From: Entonaema liquescens
Lineage: Eukaryota; Ascomycota; Sordariomycetes; Xylariales; Xylariaceae
DNA: 64,000 nt
Reading direction: 5' to 3'
NCBI GenBank assembly: GCA_902805475.1
Contig: CADCSX010000005.1
Location: 3,359,501 to 3,423,500, forward strand
The translations under genes were made by a program, and so were the position numbers. Positions within the stretch are counted from its first letter, which is position 1. Each line of letters opens with the position of its first letter. The notes under the pieces are model-generated. The model made no database searches, was not told the DNA's origin, and saw nothing but the letters and a program-made list of their open reading frames with translations. This document shows positions 34,690-45,200 of the stretch, one piece after another.

Positions 34690-36228
34690 ATGCCATCCGA
34701 GATGATGCAAGACGAGCCCGCTAGCGCAAGCGCCGGTACCCTAGCACAGTCCCATGGCATATTACCAAGCCTCTACAGACATGAAGACCAGGATGCGCTC
34801 CAGAAGAAAACATCGAAATATCTGTTCAACTATGGAACGAAGTTTATGAAAGATATCATATGCGGCGCGAAGGGTCTCTATGTATATACGGCAGCAGGCC
34901 ACAAAGTCCTTGACTGGACATCTGGCCAGATGTCTTGCTTGTTGGGCCACGGCCACCCCGAGATTGTGAAGACAATAGCCGACCACGCAGCAAATCTTGA
35001 CCACCTCTTTTCTGGCATGATCTCGCCTCCTGTTATAGCACTAGGCGAGAGACTCTGTTCGTTGCTTCCTCCGGGTCTAGACAAAGCATTTTTCCTATCT
35101 ACTGGTGTAAGCATTGGTGCTCTCCTTTGGAGGATTGTCAAATTACTCTTACGAAGCCAGTACTAATACTACATTCTAGGGCGAGTCTAACGAAGCGGCA
35201 ATCAAGCTGGCTAAGGTTTATACCGGCAAGTTCGAGATTGTAGCTGTGAATGGCTCCTGGCACGGAGTAACGGCTCAAGCTCTTAGTGTTCAGTATCATT
35301 ACGGGAGGAAAGGACAGGGCCCTCTCATGCCTGGGATGCATATGCTACCAGCTCCCAACGCCTATCGGTCCATTTTTCGCCACCCAGACGGCTCATATGA
35401 TTGGGAGACTGAGCTTGACTATGGCTGGAGCCTGATCGACCAAGCGTCGTGTGGTTCGCTTGCTGCTGTCATAGTAGAGTGCATCCAGTCCTCAGCAGGT
35501 ATACATGTTCTCCCTACAGGATACCTGAAAGCTCTAAAGAAGCATTGCGAAAAGAGGGGTATGCTGTTGATCGTCGACGAAGCACAGACCGGTATCGGGC
35601 GCTGCGGCGATATGATGGCTATCCTTCACGAGGGCGTAATTCCGGATATAATAACGCTCAGTAAAACTCTTGGGAATGGACTCCCGTTGAGCGCAGTAGT
35701 CACTAGCGCAGAGATTGAGAAAGTATGCATTGAGAGAGACTATTGTTTCTATACAACTCACGTAAGTAGCCTACTTATTTTTCATGTTCGAATTGACTGT
35801 ATATCTCACAATCCCAACAGGTGAATGACCCCCTACCTGCAGCGGTAGGTAATAAAGTTCTGGAAATCGTCCTACGTGATCATTTGGTCGAGCATTCCAG
35901 AGCCATGGGAAAGGCTCTGCACGAAGGTCTCGAGAGACTAAAACAGCGGTACGGATGCATCGGAGATGTACGCGGGAGAGGGTTAATGGCAGGTGTCGAG
36001 ATCGTAACCGACCAAGTAACGAAGGCACCGGCGGTGGAGTTAGCGAGCTCTATAGCGGACAAAGCATACGATCTTGGTGTTTGGGCCAATCTCAGCAGCC
36101 ACGGGAGCTTCGGTGGGATCTTTAGAATAGCCCCACCGATCACCATTACAAGAGAGCAAATACAGGAGGGCCTTCAGTTGCTAGAACAGGCGTTTGCTTC
36201 TACATCTGGTTCTATGCCTTTGTACTAG
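34690..36228 (+). CDS. 2,2-dialkylglycine decarboxylase-like PLP enzyme (aminotransferase class III)
   Basis: The protein is 468 aa from three exons: 34690-35106, 35180-35761 and 35821-36228, all canonical introns. It has the class III PLP fold: SWHG with Trp166, DEAQTGIGR with Asp272 and Gln275, the Schiff-base lysine Lys301 in TLSKTLGNG, and RGRGLMAGVE. Features that set dialkylglycine decarboxylase apart from ordinary aminotransferases are also present: TSGQM with Gln80, the VECIQSSAG loop with Ser243/Ser244, YTTHVNDPLPAAVG, and FRIAPP with Arg435. That enzyme decarboxylates 2-aminoisobutyrate or isovaline and then transaminates pyruvate to alanine. It is best known from soil bacteria, so transfer from bacteria is possible, although three introns show it is settled in this genome. 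No targeting signal is evident. The Zn2Cys6 gene 460 bp downstream may regulate it. Confidence 0.87.
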
Positions 36229-36686
36229 CAAAAAGTATAGAACTGCCCCTGGACAATACACAAGGTATATATATTTCATCTATACGTTGCAAAGTTATCT
36301 TACGTGGTAGCTAGAAGGTTCGAACTTATTGCCAGACATAAATCAGTCTCCTCTCGGGGCGAGTATGGTTTGCCGCGGGAAACTCATGTAGCAGCGGAAT
36401 AAATCTCCACATGTAGGAATCTCTTTTGATCAAAACAGCGTATAGAATGAGACCAGTGGATCCACGTCTGGGGAAATAAACATTAATAACCTGGTTCCAT
36501 CCGTCATTCTAAGTTCAGATATACCTTAGGTTGGGGTGTTGGTTACTTTCCCCTCGCATCTCGGGGATAGCCAACGTCTCTGATTTTTTTTTTCTCATTA
36601 TCGCTAAGACCCAACCTCTAAGAGCAGCAGATCTCAGCGATTATTTCCGCGGCAAAACAGTTAGGCGCGAATAGAAGTACCTACAC
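36229..36686. other. intergenic promoter region of the Zn2Cys6 gene
   Basis: About 460 bp between the decarboxylase stop and the Zn2Cys6 start codon. It holds CCGCGG at 36373-36378 and TTCCGCGG at 36645-36652, and a run of nine T near 36585. No gene was seen. Confidence 0.55.
36645..36652. promoter_or_regulatory. TTCCGCGG element upstream of the Zn2Cys6 gene
   Basis: A CCGCGG palindrome 35-40 bp before the ATG at 36687, matching the core of the pair upstream of the decarboxylase. A second copy lies at 36373-36378. It could allow autoregulation; this is inference. Confidence 0.4.
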
Positions 36687-38726
36687 ATGCAGTCTCATAA
36701 TTCACGGGAAAGGCCCTACCGATCCCATTTACGCCCTGCATGTCTTCCCTGTCGGAAGAGGAAGTCCCGCTGTAAGATTGAGGATCAATCGGCGTCATGC
36801 TTGATGTGCCGAGTCCATGGGACCGAATGCTCCTTTCCAGTCAATATCCCAACGGGTTCCATTCGGGGGCGTTTTACAGCTCTCAAATCTCAAGGCCGAA
36901 AGGAAACGGCACAACTCCAGCCCATTTCAGATGTCACCGGCCACGGTGACGCGGTAAACGAACATTCGACCACTACTGATGATGACAATACCACGGCCAA
37001 TGCCATGTGGGACATGAATGAGGCGCCAGGGACTTGTCCTACTATTTATCAAGATTACCGTGATATCCAGTCCCAACCAGTATCCCTATCGATTGAAGAA
37101 ACAGAACATGAAAATCATATAGTAAGCCCCGCAATGACTGGCGACAGCCAAGTGCTGGCTGACTATCTATCATCTACTACCATCAGCGGAGGTTACAGCA
37201 CACGCCTGGTTCGTCCAAAGCGAACAAATCCTAGCAGACAAGTATTCTTCACCGTGGTACAAAAGCGCCCTGTAGGGCTTACGGTGGATGTGAATCCATC
37301 GCATTCGAAATGCCAGATTATTGAGAAGCTACTGGAACCGTGGACGCAACACTTGATTGACCTGTGAGCGCAGCCTGTATGCAGGGAAAAATCGATTACC
37401 AAGTGGCTAATTACGTAGTTATTTTCGAAAGCCAAATAGCTGTTTCCCCCTTTTGGATGAGGAATCATTCCGAAGGCAGTACCGCACTTCCAAAGAGCGG
37501 TTATCCCCAGCTCTCCTCTCCTCTCTATACGCGCATAGTCTAATATACTGGACATCTGAACCTCAACTCGCGAGACAGAGATCTCCGGACGTCCGTTTCA
37601 TCTGGAACCTTGCCAGCGAAGCTCTTCAGTCCGAGCTTTTTCTCTCGCCGGGTTTGTCAACCATTATTGCAATACTACTAAATATTGGAGGCCGGCCAAC
37701 AACTGCCATAGTAGGCAATAATGTTCGCCTCGGAAGCGCGGTATCTCTAGCGTACTCGCTTGGTCTGAATCACGACCCCCTGTCCTGGGACATACCACAG
37801 CCCGAGAAGATGCTTCGAATGCGTATCTGGCGGTCATTGCTGATCCACGATAAATGGTAAGCCCACATATAGGGCCAATGGAGAGAAATTCGAGCTCATA
37901 GAAGCATAGGTCAAGCTTAGCCTATGGCACACCACCACACATCCAGCCGTCCTTTTACGATGTTCTCCAGCCAAAGGTTGAGCATCAACTTAAGAGAACG
38001 GATTCCCAAAAGCAGCAGGACGCCATGTCCATTTTCGTCGCTCTTTCGGAACTAACAGATGTTCTTGATTATTACCTGCAACATATTTATCAGGTCACAA
38101 AGGAGGTTAATACGTCAATCGACAACCTAGAACTTCGCCTTAATAAATGGATAGAGGGCTTGGGAGACAATATCCGCCAGGTCATAACTCGTGGCATTTT
38201 TCTTAACATTCCCGGAGAATCCAATCTCCGATTAGCATATCTTTCCATCAAGTTATTAACTCATCGCGTTCGAATAGAAAATAGTCGGTCTAAAGGCGAG
38301 TTCAACAGCGACGCTTTAGCCAACCAGCATATCAATATTCGAAACACGGCCGAGGATATTGTCTTTTTGGTCCGAGAACTCCAAGAAGAACAATTGGGTG
38401 ATTTTTGGCTTCCTGTGAGCGCCTTTTCTTTATCGTCAACGGCTTCGATCCTCCTACGCTGTGCGCTTGAAACCGAAAAGTCTCCGAGTAAGCTCTCGAA
38501 TAATGGCTCTATTAGACTTGCGCGGGATTTGATCACGGCGTTGCGTCACCACAGAGACAATTCAGGGTGGGACCTTGGTGAGATCTGCTTGGCGCAACAT
38601 GCTGAGATTATCGAAAGACTTATAGGGCCAATTCAATCTGAGGGAAATGGCGTTAATAGCACAAGTTATGAGGATTTCATAATTCCAGACGACCTTTTGG
38701 CCAGTGAGATATTCGATGGATGCTAG
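36687..38726 (+). CDS. Zn(II)2Cys6 transcription factor with fungal-specific middle homology domain
   Basis: The protein is 643 aa from three exons: 36687-37363, 37419-37856 and 37910-38726; introns are canonical and the length is an exact multiple of three. The zinc cluster is at residues 19-48: C19-x2-C22-x6-C29-x8-C38-x2-C41-x6-C48, with the basic loop RKRKSR typical of binding to CGG triplets. From about residue 215 the fungal transcription factor middle domain begins (LIDLYFRKPNSCFPLLDEESF) and continues with VSLAYSLGLNHD and KMLRMRIWRSLLIHDKW, the usual regulatory region. The C-terminus is acidic (YEDFIIPDDLLASEIFD), a possible activation segment. It lies just downstream of the decarboxylase in the same orientation, with CCGCGG sites before both, so it is a candidate local regulator. 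Target genes are not known. Confidence 0.9.
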
Positions 38727-40746
38727 TATGCGTTTGGGACAACTGTGCTCCATCGCCTGGTATAAATAGTAATCGTCTAAAAAATACAAATACATATACA
38801 TATCAAGTGGTGGTCGCTCGATCGATCTTAACAGTGGGAAGAATGTCTCAAGGAGGTAGTTAACAATACATTGCAATATCAATGAAGAAGAGGACTCTCG
38901 CTAAAATACCGTGCGAAATGCCACCATCGGAGCGCTCGTGGAGTGCGAAGACTATCTGAACAAGTATATATCCAGCAGTTACAACGCGCCGAGGTAACGT
39001 GCGGAGGGTTGAACAGCTGATGGTACTTAGGACACCTATTGGCACAGGATATCTGTATTAGGTACTTGTCTGTTCTCCAAGTAAGAATAACATAGTATCA
39101 AGTCTAATTGAAAGAATATAAAGACTATGTTCTTAAGATGCTCTATGGGATCTAATATGTCATAAACTTTGTCCCGCTTCAGACCTCGAAAGGGGGGGGA
39201 CGTCACAAACCACAGTTCCTCTCCTATCTGGCTTAAACATGTTAGGGTGACCTATGACAATCTCTTATGGTTGATTCACATCATTTCTTTCTCTTGTGAT
39301 GGGTGCTTTTCTTTCTTTCAACATGCTGTGCTGACATGGCCATTACTAGGAGTAGGCCGTATTAGATACTCTTGGGTATTCCTGTAAAACAAATATCAAA
39401 GCAAAAAAAAGCAAATAGTACAGACTGGGGGTTGCCCCCAAACCTAGAAGTGTCAATAAAAGCCAATGCTGAGCCTTCCCATCGCTGACTACTTAGGTAG
39501 CTGTATAACTTGCTGGGCGCAATGGCTGAAATAATAAGAGGGTACCGGCCTTTTATTTTCTTTTTTCTCCTGCTCGGTGACCTTTTCCAAGACGCCCTAT
39601 CCATCTTGTGCCGCCAAAAATCGACAAGGAGGTATCCTTAGGGATCCGACTAGATGAATGAAGATCGCACCCTGGTATGTATGGTATTTCAACCAAATAA
39701 AGATAAAAACAAGACCCGTAGGGTTCAGGAGGAAATGAAAACAAGATGAGATGAACGTGGGACAGCCGCAGACAGACAGGCAGACCGGCATAAAGACGCA
39801 CGCACACTCATGCAAAACACACACACAAACACCGATCCTGCGCCGCGCACAAAGAATAGTTATTCCAACTCCTAGCGTCTTGAAGTAAGCCTCTCCGAGG
39901 TAAGTTATGCGTAGGTTGGACGAAGAACGTAGGTGCCTGCTTTGCCACGCGGATAAGGATTGACGAAGAAAGGCGGCAATGGGGTCGACGGGGATGTAGC
40001 CGAGCCGCCATGCATGCTGTGTGGTAGGGCGTGGGGAGACGAGTCCCAAGTGGACGCACCCGTAAACTCACAATCTTCGCGCAACCCACCAGCCCCGGAA
40101 CACGAAGCGCCATACATCGATCGGGCTTATCTTCTGGGTTCTACTCCGTCCACTAGAACGACACCCAGCATCCGGGCTCTCGGAACTTGAGAGTAAGATA
40201 GTCGAAGCTAGAATATCGCCGGATTCAAAACCTGGGTTGGAGAAATTCCGGATTGTTGTACCTCCCAAGTGTTAGATTTCCTAAGGAGGGAAGATGAGGT
40301 GGGTGGGAAGAGGCGCCCATAAAGGCGTTCGTCCGCCGCAAGGAACACCCGATGCATGCAAGATGAAATGGCACGGTATTATCGGGAGAGAGAGGGGAGA
40401 TAAATAGGAGGGTATATCTTTTGGAGGCACTGAACAATGAAGTGGTGAGATATTAAAGAGTGAGAGACGGAGAGCTGTCTTCGGGCAGAAACCCTCATGC
40501 CGTCGACTCGGGCAAACGAAAAGAAGAATCGGATTGCGAGAAAGGTAGGTAGATGGTTAGGCTTCGCCGTGTTCCTAACAGTATGAATTGTGATATTTTT
40601 TTTCGACCAAAGAATTCGTACAATACTCGCTGACTGAGCTGGCTGGGACTTATTGGTCCCGCTCCCCCCTAAGCACGTCGCACCGCATACAGCCATGACC
40701 CGGTTCTTCAGCCAACCGGGCATGTTTAAACATAGGGCGATAGATA
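38727..40746. other. gene-free region, with one possible short coding segment
   Basis: About 2 kb between two convergent transcription factor genes. The part around 39900-40270 has open frames on both strands (for example 39905-40117 minus, Pro/Ser-rich, and 39960-40190 plus). Neither shows a known domain. A CA-rich run lies near 39815-39835. Confidence 0.5.
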
Positions 40747-42257
40747 TTATCCTCCCCCACGGAGGTTTCCCGCAGATCGTCGGTGGCCGTCCATATGCAT
40801 ATGCGAGGGGCCGTTGCTACTACTTCCTCGACTAGACGACGTGGTAGCTCCATCCACTGCACCATCTTGCGAAGACACATACCCCTGGGATGAATTGGAG
40901 TGGGTATGGTGCGAGTCTGGGACGTATACATGGCCGTTGGGCAACACAGATCCGCTGCTTGCCCCGCAACTCGATTGCGAATTGCGCCGAGAGCTCTCAA
41001 GCTTGTCGCTGTAGATGTAACTAAAGCTTGAATTGGCGTCATCGGTAGATCGAAGTGATTGATCACTCGATGCGTATAAGGCTTCTGATGCTGGAGCCGT
41101 ATTAGATTGGTACGTAGCAGTGTCACTGTGGCTACTTGACCGTTGTGAAGGCAGAGTAGTGGGCGTAGGATACTGAGCTTCGAAGCTAGGGTTCAGAGTT
41201 CCGTAACTGACTTCGGACATCGAACTACTCGGAGATGTCTTGGAACCAGAGTAGCCTGTAGCCCCGTCCGGACGATAGCTTGACGAACCAGTTAGAGTCC
41301 GATTGACTTGTGGTAGTAGACGATCAGACGGAACTGCGCGTTCAGGAGCGTTGGGAAGTGATGCCGCCATTCCGGATAGCGAAAACCCAGTGGGAGACTC
41401 GCTGCTTGCAACTGGGCGGTTGGCTAAGCCCCCAAAAGAATACTGAGGGCTCTCAGGATCGACATAAACAGATTTTCCCGAGCCGTACCGCCCGTATCCC
41501 GGTACTATATGAGCAGGCTCTTGACTTATCATTTGGTACGGATAGTTAAGGCCGCTATACTCGATGCCTTCGTCTGAATACGTGCTCGTCCACCCCGGCA
41601 CGGTAGAGTAATGATATTTCCCTCCGTAAGGGTATTGACTCTGGCGGTACGGTGCTATGACATCTTCGCCAGATATAGTAGAAGGGTATTGAGGAACAGA
41701 GCTGAGCTGAGATACAGCCACCCTCGCCTGGTTGCTGTATGACCTTGCTGCCTCGATATTATACCCGAACTCGTTGCCATCGTTCCTAAGGTGAGTCTCA
41801 GTTGAAGAAACCTGGAGAATCATCAGAAATGTTAGAAACGTTTATCCATGTTCTCTTATGCTCTTTTTCTTTCTTGATATGATCGGCGGAGGATTACCCG
41901 TAAAAAGAGACATGGCTCGTGGCCTGCATTCTTGCAGTTGGTACATGGGAGCCCGTTCCCGGGGTCGCCACTACAACGTATCTTGCGCTTGCGGCATCGC
42001 CCGCACTTTGCGTGTGGGTTTCTAGTTAGCCATAGTTAGGCAGGACTGAAGATCCCTATCTGACTCACTGCTACTGCGATTCTTTTCCGAGGCTGTGACG
42101 ACTCGGAGTCTATCTCACGATCTGTCATGGTCGTTGATCTCGCGTCTTGTGACGAGAGGTGATAGCGTCGATCCGAGTATGGGCTTGGGTAGGGAGGACA
42201 GGCACGACTATATCGCCTACCAGCGTCGCTGGGGGAATAGCATGCTGGAGTTACCAT
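40747..42257 (-). CDS. Zn(II)2Cys6 transcription factor, zinc cluster on a short middle exon
   Basis: The protein is 453 aa from three exons: 42257-42069, 42005-41898 and 41811-40747. Introns are 42006-42068 (GTGAGT donor, GCAAAG acceptor) and 41812-41897 (GTAATC donor, CTCCAG acceptor). Splicing gives PRKRIAVA-CGRCRKRKIRC, so the 36-codon middle exon carries the whole zinc cluster: C64-x2-C67-x6-C74-x9-C84-x2-C87-x7-C95. The first zinc cysteine is the first codon after the splice. The 355-residue rest is low in complexity, rich in Ser, Tyr, Pro and Gly, with no fungal middle homology domain. This suits a small DNA-binding regulator with a disordered tail. The gene has very large flanks, 6.1 kb upstream and 2 kb downstream, as often seen for developmental regulators. 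An upstream exon before 42257 cannot be ruled out. Confidence 0.83.
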
Positions 42258-45200
42258 TGTATTTTCGCCACTCGAATTCGCGCGGCCAAGTGCGTGAGAG
42301 ACAAGGACGGTGTTTAGTCCCGTCCCCGTCCTATCGGAATTGCGTCAACGTAGAGAGGGGCCCTTGTTTTGCTCTGCGACTGCAGGAAAGAGATTGATGA
42401 GAGGAACAATGAGCCCTTTCTACAGATGGAGGAACAGGGGCCAGGCTGTCCGACAGCTGACTTTCGCTAACTTATTTCAGCTTCAGGATCTCAGCTTGAT
42501 GAAAGGTTCGAGCTTTGATGGGTCCCTCTCGTCTTGTCAGACTCTAATGTTTCATTAGAAAATTGATCAAACTTGGCAGTTTGCAGAGGCGAGGAGGAAA
42601 CGACTCGTGTAAATCACCACCGAAAAGAATAGGGAGGAGGATTGAGAAGCTGCAAGTCCTGTGACTGTTATAATCCCGTACAACTATCCCAGCAGGCCTG
42701 CTTTAATATTACTGTTTGCAACCGGGTTACGAAGCTCTTCAGGGTAGATATTTGCTGAGTACTTGTCATTCTGCCCTTAGTTCATAACACAGCAGGTGTC
42801 ACATCGAGATGTCTGTCCATGACTAGGTATGAGGTCGATTAAGTCTGGTCTTGTCACACGGACTCAAGGGTACAAGTAGAGGCGGTTAGGTGCATGGCCA
42901 CTGCATGATGAGCAAAACTCTAGGTTAGCCATGTATACTCTATGTCGAATTGTATTTCCAAAGTAGTCCAACGTGCTCCGTTTCACTCTGAAAAGGGGAC
43001 GAGGGCCTACACAACCAGCTAGTACCCCTATAAGGCCGGTGGAGAGGCTACGTCGAATGACAGGGCGATCCTCCCAGGGGGGCAAGGCCATCTGGAGTTG
43101 GGGCTTGGTGAGCAACCAATCTCGATGCAATCTATATAGATGATGTAGCGAACCAGGTGGGCCTCATACTGAGACCGGCATATTTTATTCGTACCAGATT
43201 GGGCTACCCCAAGCTGCGTTCTACACTCTCAGCTATAAGGTCGAGATCTACAGGTGATTCACGAGGAGAGATGGGTCGGTACGTTATTGACAGTCTACGA
43301 TTCAAGTCCTCGCTATGGTATCCATTCCAAAAAGACGTCATCACGGCTGAATCATAAGCAGCTTGAGTTATAAGAGCAAAACATGATGGGGGTATCCCAA
43401 ACTTTTATGCACGATGTATTAGCGGACAACTATATGTGCAATTACGACAAAGCCATTCCCATGTCCTAAAAGTAACCTGTCTCCTGCGTGAAGCGGAGGG
43501 GGCTGCGGATTAGGTAACGAGCAGTTGATCATTGGATATTGCGGAAGATCGCCAGAGCAAACACCATGGGGGTTACTTTGACCAACGGCTCTCGTCCTAC
43601 TGAGGACGCAAACGTCGGGTAAGACAATGGGATGACTCTGCTCACCATGAAGAATGAGAAAGAGAGTCCTCAGTGCTGCCCAAAATCAAGGGAACTTAAG
43701 AATAAGCGCCTACCTACGTGACGCAGTTATTCGTCACCTTATTGCATACGTGTATTGCGCTTTGTGTGACGGCACAGTAGAAAGGGGGGTGGAAAGGTAC
43801 CAAGGAGAGCGAAAACGAGAGTGAGGTCGTTGGTTGGACCACCTTAGCCATTCTCAATTCAGAGTAGTGCAGTATTCTTCTACTTCATAATATTTAGCGG
43901 GGTAAATTACGAAGGTCTCAAACGAAAAGAAGAAGAAGAAAATGACAGAAAGGTTTTGTTTCTTCCACGCCGGCCTGGCCAAGCCTACATGAAGCCACAG
44001 CCGCTCCATCCGGTCTAAAGAGGCGCAAAGACCACTCCCGCTAGAGATTCTTCAACAATTAGATGTATTTGCCCACTCCTTAGCGCAAGGATAGAGTAGA
44101 AGAGTAATAGCAAACTTGGGATAGGGGTTTAGAGTAATAGGCTGTCTATATTTGGTGTTTGTCTACAGTTACTATCGAAAATGAGGTGCAGAATACGTGA
44201 AAGGTTCGCCCACACTTTCTGAGCCTAACACAACGCAAACGAGACTTCCTCTAAGCATTGCAGATCCGGACACTGTCACACGAACATCCTTTCTCCTAGT
44301 GGTACTTTGGAGTTTTCTCGGTTTTGGCACCACCTATTCTGTACCTCCAAACTGCTAGAGTGTGCCCAGTTGATCTACCTACTTTGATGAGGACTGATCT
44401 GGGTGTACCTAGTTTCCGTACCGTTTCTATGCGAACAGTAAACTTGAGACATGCGAAGGTAGCAGGGAATTTCAAGATTATGACCATCGGGGATGAGAAA
44501 ATATTCTGCAAGAGATTGCTCCTGCAGCAAGTGACGATAAGTGCCTTAGTCGATTCCAACGGCTCTGCCGGTGACCTATCATTTTTTCTTGTATGAATCG
44601 TTTAGATTAGCAGGGTCTATACTAGATCAACAAGCGTATGAGGCTGGTCAGAGATCCGATTTGACAGTTCCGTCCAGTAATTTTTCGCTCGCTTGGTGGG
44701 CAAACCACCTGCATGCAGAGAAAATGATGTCTCGCACAGATGGTTAGATGTATGTATAGCTCAGCTGCATAATAAGTGAGCAGCACGCCGTACCTACACC
44801 TGCGGGATGCGCCATGTAGATTATAGATACGCGATGCTAATCCTTGTTTGTCCAGAGTTGGGGATCCTCCTCTAAATATCTCGGCCTATAGGGTGTTTAT
44901 ACTGGAATGTCGTTCCGTCGGTTTATGATCAGCCGAACGTTCCCAAAGAGCGCCAAAGATAAGCCGTTTGTTCTAGTATATTGTAAGCAAGTTAAGTGTC
45001 CTCTTTGAGCATCCAATAGGGCTGAAAGGAGGTGTTTTCCTAAATAAGTATCTACGAGTACTTGATCGGGATACGTTTGGGGGACGATCACCTCCTTGTG
45101 ACAAGTTAGGATCCCTAGTCCAAGGACGAAAGCATGGAAAGCATGGAGGCGGAACGTGACGTCTTCCAACGAGGGAAATCCGTATCGAGTGAACCTTCAT

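Noticed and set aside
40650..41126. 158-codon minus frame overlapping the Zn2Cys6 gene
   Set aside because: It is an out-of-frame shadow of exon 3.
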